Shown: one piece after another, positions 47,377 through 57,590 of the stretch
Layout of the letters: each line of letters begins with the position of its first letter
Position numbering within the stretch: the first letter of the stretch is position 1
Assembly: GCF_000016425.1 (NCBI RefSeq)
Contig: NC_009380.1
Location: forward strand, 2,980,144-3,044,143
DNA: 64,000 nucleotides
Direction: 5' to 3'
DNA from: Salinispora tropica CNB-440
GTDB lineage: Bacteria; Actinomycetota; Actinomycetes; Mycobacteriales; Micromonosporaceae
Notes under the pieces: generated by a model
Database searches by the model: none
The model's input: only the letters and a program-made list of their open reading frames with translations
Told to the model about the DNA's origin: nothing
Translations under genes and position numbers: made by a program

Positions 47377-48009
47377 CTATGGAACTTGCGGGTTCGGTTG
47401 AGGACCGCTGCCGGCATGGTGGGTCAACGCCATCCGCCGCAGCGCGGTCAGCGCCACGTCCAGCAGCACGAGACGGGCCGTCAGACGCATACACACCTCC
47501 GCGTCTGACGGGTCGGCTGACAGGTCCGCGGCCTCCGACGCACCGAGCTCACACGCCGCCGTGGCATACGCATCGAACACCTCAGCCCCATCGGGCCAAC
47601 CCAAACGACGCAGCATGACCAGCACCTGGGCCAGGGTCCGCCGCTCCGCCGCGTCATCGTCCACCTGCCAACCCAGCCGGTTGACGTACCTGTCAACCTC
47701 AAGGCGAACGTCATCCTCGCCGTCCACCATCGGCATCGCCGCCACCGTGGGACTTATCACGCTACAGAGCCCACGTAGTGGACGGCCCCGCGAGTCGATC
47801 GCGGTCAGCACCTCGCGCACATCCGAGATCCCGAGTCGTCCCGGGCCGGTGAGGACCTTGACGAACCACAGTCGGGCGAGGTGCTCCTCGGCGTACTCTG
47901 CCTGGTTGCGGCCAGTTCGCACGCCAGGCTGAAGCAGCCCTTCACGCAGGTAGAACTTGATTGTCGGGACGGACAGACCGCTCTGCTTGCTGAGCTCCGA
48001 AATGCGCAT
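47377..48009 (-). CDS. MerR-family transcriptional regulator
   Basis: The 210-residue protein opens with the MerR helix-turn-helix RISELSKQSGLSVPTIKFYLREGLLQPGVRTGRNQAEY, then the wing and dimerisation helix. The C-terminal 120 residues form an unknown ligand domain without metal-site cysteines. ATG 48009 is used; a TTG precedes it by one codon. No adjacent target gene is obvious. Confidence 0.85.
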   Translation of the reverse strand: MRISELSKQSGLSVPTIKFYLREGLLQPGVRTGRNQAEYAEEHLARLWFVKVLTGPGRLGISDVREVLTAIDSRGRPLRGLCSVISPTVAAMPMVDGEDDVRLEVDRYVNRLGWQVDDDAAERRTLAQVLVMLRRLGWPDGAEVFDAYATAACELGASEAADLSADPSDAEVCMRLTARLVLLDVALTALRRMALTHHAGSGPQPNPQVP

Positions 48010-48500
48010 CAAATTCCATCACACTCGCATGCCGACCTCGTATACCACACTTGCCCACAGCGACTGGCCGGCAGCTGAAGCACCGATCCGAGCCAACCCT
48101 ACATGCATGCACGCCCCCCCAAAAGTGCAGCGTGGACACTAGTGATTGCTACTGTCGACAACTTCGCCCACAGATCCCTGGGATTCCCCTTATCGCCGGT
48201 TACCAAGCGTCACCAAAGGCCGCTCGACGCACGGCAGGGCGTTGCAGCACAGAATCACTTCAGCTAATATCAACTTTATTCCGTTCGACCTGCCCATCCA
48301 TATCTGGGAGAGTTTATCGAATGGACGCCGACGGCCAATGGAGCATTGATTGAATGTGCAGACCCACAGCTAATGCGACTGCTCCAAAAGCCGCCCACAA
48401 GGGCACACCACGACTCCTGACGAACCGCCCGACCGGCGATACGTAGCGAATCGAAACGACGCGTTCAAAGGAACTGGTAAACCACTCCTGGGGGAGACAA
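48010..48500. other. AT-richer divergent promoter region
   Basis: It separates the divergent MerR and AraC genes and is AT-richer than average, especially 48230-48360. No conserved frame is visible. It presumably holds both promoters; I cannot name an operator. Confidence 0.5.
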
Positions 48501-49286
48501 GTGTCACACACGGTCGAGAAAGTTGCCGAACGTGTCATCGCGTTAATGCATGACGACCTGAGTAGGCAACTCACTATTGATGATATGGCGCGTACCGCCA
48601 TGTTCAGCAAATTCCACTTCTCTCGCATCTTCCAGAAAGCGACCGGGGTCACTCCGGCGCGATTCCTGGCCGCGCTGCGCTTGCAGCGTGCGAAGCACCT
48701 GCTGGTATCCACGTCCATGACGGTCGCGGACATCAGCATCCAAGTCGGCTACACCAGCGTGGGGACCTTCAGCTATCGGTTCAGCCGCAGTGTTGGCCTC
48801 TCCCCCACCACCTATCGACGGCTGGGAGGCTTCACCCCACAGGTACCCGTGATGGACCATGCCGGGCCGGGATCGGCCACCGGGTCGGTGAGTGGTGCCA
48901 TCCGGTCCTCGGCCTCCCACGGGTCCACGCTCATCTTCGCGGGGCTGTTCCCGGACCGGATCCCGGAAGGACGCCCGGTCCGGTGCACGATCCTGCGGGG
49001 TCCCGGCCGGCTGCGACTGGACCGGGTACCGGAGGGTGAGTGGTACCTACTCGCCCACTCCGTCGCCGGCGACGACCCGGAAGACGCCCTAGCCAAGCCA
49101 GAACCGGCCTGTGTCGGCAGCGTGGGCCCGCTGGTCGTGAGACGTGGTGTTGTCACCCACTCCCGCGATCTCCGACTGTCGCCGACCCGCTCGATCGACC
49201 CCCCGGTGCTGCTGGCCCTGCTCGACATTCGGCGCGCCGCGATGCACGGGCAGCACGGGCCGGAACTAGCCGGACTTGCCGCCTGA
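48501..49286 (+). CDS. AraC-family regulator, N-terminal HTH
   Basis: In this 261-residue protein the DNA-binding domain comes first (residues about 10-110: IDDMARTAMFSKFHFSRIFQKATGVTPARFLAALRLQRAKHLL, DISIQVGYTSVGTFSYRFSRSVGLSPTTYRR). A C-terminal domain follows with LIFAGLFPDRIPEGRP and LDRVPEGEWYLLAHS. Start GTG 48501 follows GGGGGAGA. It faces the end of the enediyne operon across a terminator, so a role as cluster regulator is possible but unproven. Confidence 0.82.
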   Translation: MSHTVEKVAERVIALMHDDLSRQLTIDDMARTAMFSKFHFSRIFQKATGVTPARFLAALRLQRAKHLLVSTSMTVADISIQVGYTSVGTFSYRFSRSVGLSPTTYRRLGGFTPQVPVMDHAGPGSATGSVSGAIRSSASHGSTLIFAGLFPDRIPEGRPVRCTILRGPGRLRLDRVPEGEWYLLAHSVAGDDPEDALAKPEPACVGSVGPLVVRRGVVTHSRDLRLSPTRSIDPPVLLALLDIRRAAMHGQHGPELAGLAA

Positions 49287-49297
49287 GTCCCAATGCG

Positions 49298-49344
49298 GGT
49301 AGGACACCGGCGGGTCCCGCACTGAACCCCGCCGGTGTCCTACC
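49298..49344. terminator. Bidirectional terminator, 17-bp perfect stem
   Basis: Arm 49298-49314 (GGTAGGACACCGGCGGG) pairs fully with 49328-49344 around a 13-base loop. It lies between the convergent AraC gene and the end of the enediyne operon. Confidence 0.88.
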
Positions 49345-49457
49345 GCTTGACGCCCCATATGACCATGACGACGCGGGGTACCCCCCGACAGCGTTGCCGG
49401 CAGCTGGCCGGCACGCTGGTGGGCGGAGGCATCGGCCCCCGCCCACCAGTTGGCGAC

Positions 49458-50816
49458 TCAGGACACCGGCTCGACCGTCATCGACAATCCGCCCCGTACC
49501 CGCAGCGAGAGCATCGGCTCAGCGACCACCGGCTGTCCCACCGGTGCCACGAGATCGAACTCCCGCGACACCATCGCCACCACGAATACCGCCTCCATCA
49601 GCCCCAGATGGTTGCCGACGCAAAATCGGGGGCCGGCACCGAAGGGCACGTAGGCGTACCGGGGCCGGTCCGTCGTCACCTCCGGGTCGAACCGCTCCGG
49701 GTCGAACCGCTCCGGCTCCGGCCAGAACGCCGGGTGCCGATGCAAGGTGTAGGGACAGATCAGTACATCCGCGCGGGCCGGTACCGGATACCCGTCCACC
49801 ACATCCGCGTCGCGAGCGAGGCGGGAGAGCATCCACACCGGCGGGTAGAGGCGCATCGCCTCGCTGACCACCATCTTCGTGTACGTCAGTCGAGCTAGAT
49901 CGGCGTACTCAGGCAGCCGGCCACCGAGGACGTCGATCGCCTCCTCGCGTAGCCGCACCCGTACCCGCGGATCCTGGTTGATGAGGTGGAAGGTCCAGCC
50001 GAGCGTACTCGCGGTGGTTTCATGTCCGGCCAGCAGCAACGTCACCAGCTCGTCGCGCATTCGCCGCCGGGCGACCCCCGGATCCGGCTCGTCCCGGGTG
50101 GAGGCGATCAGCCGAGACAGCGCGTCGTCCGCACCCGTCCCCTCGCCCCGGGCGGTGCGGTCCGCGACCAGTCGGCCGACGATCCGCTCGAGTTCCCGGC
50201 GAGCTCGGCGGAACCGCAGTTGCTGCGGCAGCGGCACCCACATCGGCACCATGCTCATCGACGCCATCTCGAACATGGCCTGGTTCTGCATCTCCTCGAA
50301 CGCCGCCCCGACGGTGGTGAACGCGTCGAGATTGGCGTCGAGCAGCGTCCGCCCGAGGACACCGAGGGTGAGTGCGGTGAACTCGTCGGTCAGGTTCACC
50401 GGGCCACGACCCCGACGAGCCCGCAGCCGGGCGATCAACCGATCGGCCTCCTCGGCCACCGCATGGGCCTGGCCGGCGACCCGCTTCGCCTGGAACACCG
50501 GTTGGATCACCCGCCGCTGCTCGCGCCACAGCTCGCCCTCGCTGGTCAGGAGGCCGTCACCGAGCGCCCGACGGGCATGCACGAGCCCGAGCCCCTTGGT
50601 GTAGTTCCCGCTGTTGTCCGCCAGGACGTGCTTGGCGTGGTCGGGGTGGTTGAAGAAGTACAACGACCGGGAGCCGACACCAAGTCGTACGGCGTCGCCG
50701 TAACGGGCAGCGGAGGTCATCAGTCCCAGCCGGTCCTGGCCAAGCTGCCACAGCGATCGCAGGAGGGCGGCGCCGGTCGGACCGGAGAAGGTCCGACCGG
50801 CCGCCGCCACCGTCAC
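49458..50816 (-). CDS. Cytochrome P450, enediyne operon
   Basis: The 452-residue P450 has AGHETTAS in the I helix, the ExxR motif EAMR, RFDPERFDPE, and the heme loop FGAGPRFCVGNHLG with its cysteine ligand. The sequence resembles the CYP102/CYP4-like bacterial group rather than the short CYP105 type. It starts at GTG 50816, overlapping the flavin reductase stop (GTGA), and is the last gene of the enediyne operon. Oxidation of the polyene or enediyne core is the likely job, by context. Confidence 0.9.
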   Translation of the reverse strand: MTVAAAGRTFSGPTGAALLRSLWQLGQDRLGLMTSAARYGDAVRLGVGSRSLYFFNHPDHAKHVLADNSGNYTKGLGLVHARRALGDGLLTSEGELWREQRRVIQPVFQAKRVAGQAHAVAEEADRLIARLRARRGRGPVNLTDEFTALTLGVLGRTLLDANLDAFTTVGAAFEEMQNQAMFEMASMSMVPMWVPLPQQLRFRRARRELERIVGRLVADRTARGEGTGADDALSRLIASTRDEPDPGVARRRMRDELVTLLLAGHETTASTLGWTFHLINQDPRVRVRLREEAIDVLGGRLPEYADLARLTYTKMVVSEAMRLYPPVWMLSRLARDADVVDGYPVPARADVLICPYTLHRHPAFWPEPERFDPERFDPEVTTDRPRYAYVPFGAGPRFCVGNHLGLMEAVFVVAMVSREFDLVAPVGQPVVAEPMLSLRVRGGLSMTVEPVS

Positions 50817-51349
50817 GGTGCCACCCCGCTCGGTTCAGCCACGACACGCCGGAAGCGACCGCGCAGGAACAGCACGGGCTCGTCCTCGCCCCGCCGTTCG
50901 GCTGAGAGCAGCCGCCCAGTGAAGATGCTGTGGTCACCGCCGTCATACACCTGCCAGACGGCACACTCGAAGCGCGCCAACGCTCCGTCGATCAGCGGTG
51001 CCCCGGTCAGCTGTCCTGGCGTCCACCCCACCGATTCGAACTGGGCCGCGCCCAGGGGACGCCGACGGTCGGAGAAGTGCCGGGCTACCTTCTCCTGCTC
51101 TTCGGCGAGCACGGAGACACCGAAGACCCCGGTGGCGAGGAGCCGCTCATGCATCACGGCCGTACGGTCCACACAGACCAGTACCAACGGCGGCTCAAGG
51201 GATACTGACGTGAAGGAGTTGGCGGTCATCCCGTGCGGTAGCGGGTCACCGACCGACACCACCGTCACCCCAGTCGCGAAGGTCCCGAACGCCCCACGCA
51301 GGCCGTTCAGATCGGTGGCCGCGACAGGCGTCATCTGGTCGATGCCCAT
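50813..51349 (-). CDS. Flavin reductase, E6-like
   Basis: The 178-residue flavin-reductase-domain protein has FGTFATGVTVVSV, GMTANSFTSVSLEPPLVLVCVD and GDHSIFTGRLL. Enediyne clusters carry such a reductase (E6), which feeds FADH2 to flavin-dependent oxygenases. No partner oxygenase is in this operon, so it may act with one encoded elsewhere. The ATG overlaps the thioesterase stop (TGATG). Confidence 0.85.
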   Translation of the reverse strand: MGIDQMTPVAATDLNGLRGAFGTFATGVTVVSVGDPLPHGMTANSFTSVSLEPPLVLVCVDRTAVMHERLLATGVFGVSVLAEEQEKVARHFSDRRRPLGAAQFESVGWTPGQLTGAPLIDGALARFECAVWQVYDGGDHSIFTGRLLSAERRGEDEPVLFLRGRFRRVVAEPSGVAP

Positions 51350-51813
51350 CAGGCCCTCCTGGTCCCAACGAGTTGCGCCCCGTTCCTTGCACGAAAGGGG
51401 CTCAGCGCTCGCACCAACGCCTCCGGCACGCGGGCCGGCTGGGTCCGATTGTTCGGTCCCCGCATGCAGGCCACCCGCTGCCGACCCCGCGCGACCAGCG
51501 TGCTCTCGCCACCCGCGGCTAGCCGGACGTAGTTGAAGCTGAACTCCAGCTGTGTCTGGGCGAGGTCGACCAGCTGCATCCGGATGGACAACTCGTCAAA
51601 GGCCGTGATCTCAGCGAAGAACTCACAGTCGACCTTCAGGGTGAACAGCTTCAGGTCGTCGCGAACCTCGACGAGTACCTCCGGGGCACGCTCGTGGAGG
51701 AACATCTCCCGGCACCGGCCCTGCCAACGGAGGTAGTTGACGTAGTAAACATTGCCCACAAGGTTGGTCTCCTCGAACCCGACCGTATGCCGGTACTCGA
51801 AGTAGTCCTCCAT
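51349..51813 (-). CDS. Enediyne thioesterase E10
   Basis: The 154-residue hot-dog thioesterase contains YFEYRHTVGFEETNLVGNVYY followed by VNYLRWQGRCREMF, the diagnostic segment of enediyne TEBC/E10 enzymes. It releases the polyene made by PKS E. It starts five bases after the PKS stop. Together with the PKS it is enough in known systems to give a conjugated polyene. Confidence 0.95.
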   Translation of the reverse strand: MEDYFEYRHTVGFEETNLVGNVYYVNYLRWQGRCREMFLHERAPEVLVEVRDDLKLFTLKVDCEFFAEITAFDELSIRMQLVDLAQTQLEFSFNYVRLAAGGESTLVARGRQRVACMRGPNNRTQPARVPEALVRALSPFRARNGAQLVGTRRA

Positions 51814-51818
51814 CTGCG

Positions 51819-54800
51819 TTACCCGTCCTTCCCAGTCAGCACCGCGAAGACCACCGGTGCGGCCTGATCACGCAAGATCGCCGGCGTGGTGGCGATGCGC
51901 AGGTCTCCGGAGGCGAGCAGCACCAGTCCGTCGCCAGCGGAGAGCAGCGCCAGCGGCGAACGCTGCGGCAGCCCCGCCTTCTGGAGGCACTCGGCCGCCG
52001 TCCAGACCCGAGTCGCCGCGACCGCCAACTCCTCACCGGCTTCCTCAGCGATCACGTCGGCCAGGCTTCGGTTCGGGCCGAGCAGCCCATCCCACTCGGA
52101 GCCCGGTCGGACCGCCACCGCCTCCACGTCGCAGCCGAGTGGACCCGGGCCGGCCACACAGAACGTGAGTCCGGAACCGTGTGCCGCGGACACCTGCCGG
52201 TCCTCGTCGACCTCGGGACGCCCGTCGGGCCGGTACCGCACATCAACTGCTCGGCCGAGAGCCCGACCGGCGGCACGGGCGGTGCGGCCCCGTCCGGCTA
52301 CCCCAGCGCCCCCATCACCAGGAGCGTCGGGCTCGACCGCCATCGCGACCGCAACGCCCAGGAGATCACCGAACTCCCGCTCCAGGTACGGGCCGAGCAG
52401 CGGCGCGGCCCAGCGTCGGTCACTGCGCTTACGGACGGCCTGCAACCGCAACCCGTCCCATCGCTCCAGAAGCCGGCCGTCGGCGTCCCGGACAGCGATG
52501 TCATAGACATACGTGTCACCGTCGCGGCTGCGTTCCCGGGCGCAGTAGCGCACCTCCCCCGCAGCCATCCGGGCCACCGCCGGACCGGGATGAACCCGTT
52601 CGATGCCGGCGGGTAGCAGGGTGGCGTGCGGAACACACACCTGGTTGCCGTGCATCAACGCGTCCCGCGTCCCGGGGTCGCCGAGGATCAGCTCCGCCGG
52701 CAGGAAGTCGGCGAACCAGTCGGTGTCAGGAAGCACCGCCAGGTCCGCGTCAACCTCCCGGGCAGCCGCCCGGTGATAGCGGCGCAGCCGCTGGAACCGT
52801 CGTCCCTGGAACAGGACATCGCCATACAGGTCCTTGTCTGGCGCCAGCGGGACATCCGGTAGCCCTCGCCCGACCGGTTCGGGTGGACCGTCCGGCGCCG
52901 GCTTACCGGTGAAGCGCAGGCAGGCCCGGAAGTGATCGGCGGCGAAAGAGGTCTCCGCGCTACGGATACTCACCTGCACCGTGTCGTCGTCGGTCACCAC
53001 TGCGGCCACCCGGATGGTGGTGCTGCCCTCAGGTGGTACCACGATCGGCCGGACGAACTCCGCTTGCTCGATCGACGGGGCCGACTGGTGGCCGGTCAGC
53101 GCCACCGCGACCTGGGCCATCGCTTCCATGCCAAACACAGCCGGGAAGAGCAGGTTGCCGTCGAGCAGGTGATCGGGAAGGTAGCGGTCCGTATCGGGAC
53201 TAAGGGTGGTCTCGGAGACCAGCTCCACACCCGCGTAGTGAACCAGCAGTCGGTCAACGAAGCGCAGCAGCGGCAGCTCGGGCAGGTGGTGCCGGATCGT
53301 GTCGATGCCCTGGGTGCGGCCGCTGACGACCACGACCGGGGGTGCCTCCGCGTCCACCAGCAGTCGGCGCATGATCTCCACGCCCTGATCGAGGGTGATC
53401 GGTGTGACACCGTCGCGTTGGAGGGCCTCGACCACCGACAGTCGCTCCCCCATCCCGGCCCCGGACCAGACGGACCACTCCAGGCAGAGGGTGCGGCACG
53501 CCGGGTGACGGCGGGCGAACTCAGTGGTGAGATCTGCCAGCCAGTCGTTGGCCATCGCGTAGTGCGCCTCGCCGCGCAGGCCGCTGCGGCCGATGATGCT
53601 GCCGAACGTGACGAGTGCCTTCAGCCGGTCCGGATCGACCGCGTCCAGCACCGCCCGTAGGCCGTCGATCTTCGGCGCGAACGTCCGCCGGATCGCCTCC
53701 CGGTCGAGGTTGGGGAGCGCGACTGGCTCGTTGCGGCCGGCGCCGTGCAGCACGCCGACGACCGGGCCGAGAGCGGCGGTAGCCTCGGCCACCGCCGCCC
53801 GAACCTGCCCGGCGTCGGTGACGTCGGCACGGACGTAGTACACGGTCAGGCCCTGCTCGGTCATCCGGCGCAGGTTTGCCGCCAGCTCCTCGTCGACGGC
53901 CGGATCTGAACGGCCCAGCACGGCCAGCCGCGCCCCGGTGTCGCGGGCCACGACGATGGCACACTCCGCGGTGATGCCCTTGCCACCACCAGTGACCAGC
54001 AGCACATCGCCGGCGTTCAGCGGCGACACGGGCCGTGTCGCCTGCACCGGCAGGGCCCGCAGGGTTGGCACGAACCGACCTCCCCGCCCGTCATGGTGAA
54101 CCTCGGCGAAGTCCTCGGTGGCGGCGACCTCGGCCAGTACCCGCTCGGCGGCCGTCTGCTGGTCCGGTGTGTGAACGATGGTCACCCGAAGCTGTGCGGC
54201 CTCCAACCGGAGCGTCTTCGCCAGGCCGGCCGCGCCATGCCCGCGGTCAACAACGACGAAGCGGTCGCCAAGCTGGCCGCTCAGAACAGCCTGGGCGCCT
54301 TGGAGCGCGAGGTCCAGGTGCTCCTCACGGCAGTCGGTAGGCAGGCAGACCAACACGCCGGAGCCGACCCCACCGTGTTCCAGGGCCCGCCGTAGTTCCT
54401 CGGCCAGCGGGTCGCCGGCTTGCGCGTACACCCGCCAGTGACCGTTGTCCTCGGCCGGCCCGCGCGACGGCTTCGGAACCGGGTCGAGGTCCAGCCGGAA
54501 CGGCCGAGACCAGGGCGCGGCACCGGTGACCGCTGGTGTCTGCTCGGCGTCGGCTGGATGGGCCGTACGATGCAGCTCGTCGAAGGCGTCCGCGAGTTCC
54601 CGAAGCGTGGCGGTGGCGAAGTTGGTCGGGGTCTCGGCAGCGCCGATGCCGAGCTGCTGGGCGGCCTGGTTGACCACCTGACCGACAGTGATCGAGCTGA
54701 GGTGCAGGTCATCGAGGAGCCGGCTGTCGTCCCGAACCATGTCCAGGGGCAGCTCTGCACGCTCAGCCGCCAGCCGGCGCAGCAGCGTCAGGCCGGACTC

Positions 54801-57590
54801 ACCACGGCCCCTGGTCGGGGCGGTGGTCTCGGTGGCGACGCCCGCCGCGGCCGGGACAACGCGGATGTCATCGGTGGGGGCGGCCTCACAGGGGCTGGCG
54901 AAGAAGTTGAACGACTGCCCAAGCTGTACCGGTCGAATCAGTCGGCCGTAGAACAGGCCTGGATGGACCTCAGCCGCACCGGTGACGTACGCGGCTGCCA
55001 CCACCCGCAGGAGGCCAGTCAGCGACTCGTCATCGGTGTCCAGCGCCACCGCCGGCACGTCGGTCACCGCCGCAGCCAGTCCACTGAGCACCTGACCTGG
55101 GCCGACCTCGACGAAGACATCGATGTCCTTCGCGGCCAGGGCGACGGCCTGCGCGAAGAGTACCGGGTCGGTGATCTGTCGGTGCAGCAACGCCGGTATG
55201 TCGGTGTCCGGGCCGAGCACCTCGCCGGTCACGGTGGAGACCACCGGCTCACGTACCGGTCCGAAGTGCTCATCACTCAATCGCGCACCGAACGCCGCGG
55301 CGGCGGGTGCCACCAGCGGTGAATGAAACGCGTGCGACACGGAGAGCCGGGTGGCGGCAATGCCGGCGTCCTTCGCCGCCCGACTCACCGCCTCGACCGC
55401 GTCCACCGTCCCGGCGATCACCGTCTGCTGTGGGCCGTTAAACCCGGCGACAACCACATCATGGCTAGCCAGCACACCCGCCACCGTGTCCGGGGAGGCA
55501 GCAAGGCTGGCCATGGTGCCGGAGGCGCTGTGCTCGGCCATGGTGCGACCACGTACGCCAGCAACACGAAGCAGTGTGTCGCCGTCCATCGCACCCGCCC
55601 AGTGCAGGGCAGACAGTTCACCCAGGCTGTGCCCGACAGCAACGTGCGCCTCGATCCCCAGGTCGGACAGGACCCGCAGGCCGGCCATGGAGCCGGTGAC
55701 GATGCGGGGCTGGGCGACCGCGGTGGCCACCATGTCGCCGTTGGTCGGCAGGGCAGCCCGCTCATACACGTCCTCAGCCCGGCCGAACCTTCGGCGTAGG
55801 GCACCGCCGCTGGTGCCACGGCCGGAGCCCTGGCCGGGGAAGAGAAAGCCGATGCGGCCTTCCTCAACCACATGGCCGCAGAAGGCCCGTCCGTCAGCGG
55901 TCAGCAGGCGGCTCTCCCCCGCCTCCAGGGCACCCAGAACGCGTCGCAGCTGACGCTCAGCGTCCTCCGGCGAGGTGGCCACGACCGCCGCCCGGTACGG
56001 CCGGTCCTGCAACTCGCGATGCAGGGTGGCGGCCAGATCGCCGAGTTGGGCGTACGCGACCTCGGGGACGAAGTCCAGCACCTGCTGTACCCGGTCACGC
56101 AGCAGCCCGGCCGAGTCGGCGTCGACGGCGAGCAGCTCCACGTCCTGCACCGAACGGCTCAGGTTCCGGGTACGGCTGTCCATCCTGGTGCGCCGTTTCG
56201 GCTCTCGCTTGTCCAGGACCACGTGGGTGTTGATGCCACCGAATCCCATCGCGGTGATGCCGGCGCGCACCGGAGTGTCCTCCGGCCACGGCTCGGCCCG
56301 TCGCAGCGCCCGCAGCGCCGCGTCGTCGGCGGTGAGCAGTTCGTGCGGGTCGACGCAGCCGATCGCCGGTGGGAGCAACTCGTGGTGCACCGCCATCGCG
56401 GCTTTGATGAGACCAGCGACGCCGGCCGCCGCCTTGGTGTGCCCGATCATGCCCTTCACGGAGCTGATCGCGGCCTTCGGAGCACGGGGGTCGGCTGCCC
56501 GGCGAGCCGTCGAGAGGGCCTTGAGCTCAGTGGCGTCGCCGACCGCGGTGCCGGTGCCGTGCCCTTCGAAGAGGCTGACGCTGTCAATCCCGAACCCGGC
56601 CCGATCGTACGCGCGGCGGAGCGCGAGCTGATAGCCGTTGACCTCCGGACGGGTGATGCCGCCCTTACCGTCGGAGGAGATCCCCCAGCCCGCGATCGTG
56701 GCGTAGACACGGTGTCCGGCCGCCAGGGCATCCCGCTCCCGCATCAGCACGACCATTCCGCAGCCCTCACCGGGCCAGAAGCCGTTGGAATTGCGGTCGT
56801 AGACGCGCATCTCGGTGCGGGCGAGGGCGCCGGTCTTCGCAAAGCCGATGATCTCGAAGGGGTCGATCGAGAGATCGACCCCGCCAGCCACCGCCACGTC
56901 GACCTCGCCGTCGAGCAGCGTCTTGCCTGCGGTAGCCACCGAAAGCAGCGACGACGAGCAGGCGCCGTCCACGGTGTAGCCGCCACCCTTGAGGTCGAAG
57001 TGGTTGCAGATCCGGCCGGCGATGGTGTTGGAGAGACCGCCGGCCAGGGTGTCCTCGTCGATGCCCGGGAACGGTGCCTTGTATCGGAGCTCAAAGTCGG
57101 CGAGAAAGGTGGCCAGTTGGTCATCGTCCCAGTTCTGATCCTTGAGTGCGGCGGTGACCATCCGCCGCACGTACGGCCATCGCAACCGCATCTGGTTGGC
57201 CCGGGAGAACTCGCCGGTGAGGCTGTTGCCGACCACCACGCACGTGCGTTCGCGGGGCAGCCCCTCGGCCATGGGGAAGCCGGCGTCGGCCAGGGCCATG
57301 GCCGCGACGTCAAGAGCCAGCCAGTGGGTGAGGTCCGTGGACCGGTAGGTGCTGCCAGCGATCTTGTAGGCGATCCGGTCGAACTCGTACCCCTCGATGA
57401 CGGCGGCGTTACGCGCATAGAAACTGTCGGGTGTGGATGGGTCTGGATCCCAGTAGTCCTCCAGCCGCATTCGGACGTCCGGGAGACGACGGAAGGCACG
57501 ACGACCGGAAACGGCGTTCTCCCACAGCTCGCCGGGGGAGGTGGCGTCAGGGTAGCGGTTGGCCATCCCGACGATGGCGATCCTGCTCAT
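51819..57590 (-). CDS. pksE: Iterative enediyne polyketide synthase E
   Basis: The 1923-residue PKS has the single-module enediyne order. The KS is about 1-460 (Cys211 in DGACSSS, His344, His384) and the AT about 578-880 (GHSLGEL Ser655; SHAFHS, pointing to malonyl-CoA). The ACP is about 930-1005 (LHLSSI, Ser966) and the KR about 1190-1400 (VTGGGKGI; Tyr1344). The DH is about 1440-1650, and a C-terminal phosphopantetheinyl transferase, with LGCDVEAV and WTAAECLQKAG, starts near 1710. The built-in PPTase and the place of the ACP mark it as PKS E. It makes the conjugated polyene precursor of the core. The operon position between E5 and E10 is the conserved one. Confidence 0.96.
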   Translation of the reverse strand: MSRIAIVGMANRYPDATSPGELWENAVSGRRAFRRLPDVRMRLEDYWDPDPSTPDSFYARNAAVIEGYEFDRIAYKIAGSTYRSTDLTHWLALDVAAMALADAGFPMAEGLPRERTCVVVGNSLTGEFSRANQMRLRWPYVRRMVTAALKDQNWDDDQLATFLADFELRYKAPFPGIDEDTLAGGLSNTIAGRICNHFDLKGGGYTVDGACSSSLLSVATAGKTLLDGEVDVAVAGGVDLSIDPFEIIGFAKTGALARTEMRVYDRNSNGFWPGEGCGMVVLMRERDALAAGHRVYATIAGWGISSDGKGGITRPEVNGYQLALRRAYDRAGFGIDSVSLFEGHGTGTAVGDATELKALSTARRAADPRAPKAAISSVKGMIGHTKAAAGVAGLIKAAMAVHHELLPPAIGCVDPHELLTADDAALRALRRAEPWPEDTPVRAGITAMGFGGINTHVVLDKREPKRRTRMDSRTRNLSRSVQDVELLAVDADSAGLLRDRVQQVLDFVPEVAYAQLGDLAATLHRELQDRPYRAAVVATSPEDAERQLRRVLGALEAGESRLLTADGRAFCGHVVEEGRIGFLFPGQGSGRGTSGGALRRRFGRAEDVYERAALPTNGDMVATAVAQPRIVTGSMAGLRVLSDLGIEAHVAVGHSLGELSALHWAGAMDGDTLLRVAGVRGRTMAEHSASGTMASLAASPDTVAGVLASHDVVVAGFNGPQQTVIAGTVDAVEAVSRAAKDAGIAATRLSVSHAFHSPLVAPAAAAFGARLSDEHFGPVREPVVSTVTGEVLGPDTDIPALLHRQITDPVLFAQAVALAAKDIDVFVEVGPGQVLSGLAAAVTDVPAVALDTDDESLTGLLRVVAAAYVTGAAEVHPGLFYGRLIRPVQLGQSFNFFASPCEAAPTDDIRVVPAAAGVATETTAPTRGRGESGLTLLRRLAAERAELPLDMVRDDSRLLDDLHLSSITVGQVVNQAAQQLGIGAAETPTNFATATLRELADAFDELHRTAHPADAEQTPAVTGAAPWSRPFRLDLDPVPKPSRGPAEDNGHWRVYAQAGDPLAEELRRALEHGGVGSGVLVCLPTDCREEHLDLALQGAQAVLSGQLGDRFVVVDRGHGAAGLAKTLRLEAAQLRVTIVHTPDQQTAAERVLAEVAATEDFAEVHHDGRGGRFVPTLRALPVQATRPVSPLNAGDVLLVTGGGKGITAECAIVVARDTGARLAVLGRSDPAVDEELAANLRRMTEQGLTVYYVRADVTDAGQVRAAVAEATAALGPVVGVLHGAGRNEPVALPNLDREAIRRTFAPKIDGLRAVLDAVDPDRLKALVTFGSIIGRSGLRGEAHYAMANDWLADLTTEFARRHPACRTLCLEWSVWSGAGMGERLSVVEALQRDGVTPITLDQGVEIMRRLLVDAEAPPVVVVSGRTQGIDTIRHHLPELPLLRFVDRLLVHYAGVELVSETTLSPDTDRYLPDHLLDGNLLFPAVFGMEAMAQVAVALTGHQSAPSIEQAEFVRPIVVPPEGSTTIRVAAVVTDDDTVQVSIRSAETSFAADHFRACLRFTGKPAPDGPPEPVGRGLPDVPLAPDKDLYGDVLFQGRRFQRLRRYHRAAAREVDADLAVLPDTDWFADFLPAELILGDPGTRDALMHGNQVCVPHATLLPAGIERVHPGPAVARMAAGEVRYCARERSRDGDTYVYDIAVRDADGRLLERWDGLRLQAVRKRSDRRWAAPLLGPYLEREFGDLLGVAVAMAVEPDAPGDGGAGVAGRGRTARAAGRALGRAVDVRYRPDGRPEVDEDRQVSAAHGSGLTFCVAGPGPLGCDVEAVAVRPGSEWDGLLGPNRSLADVIAEEAGEELAVAATRVWTAAECLQKAGLPQRSPLALLSAGDGLVLLASGDLRIATTPAILRDQAAPVVFAVLTGKDG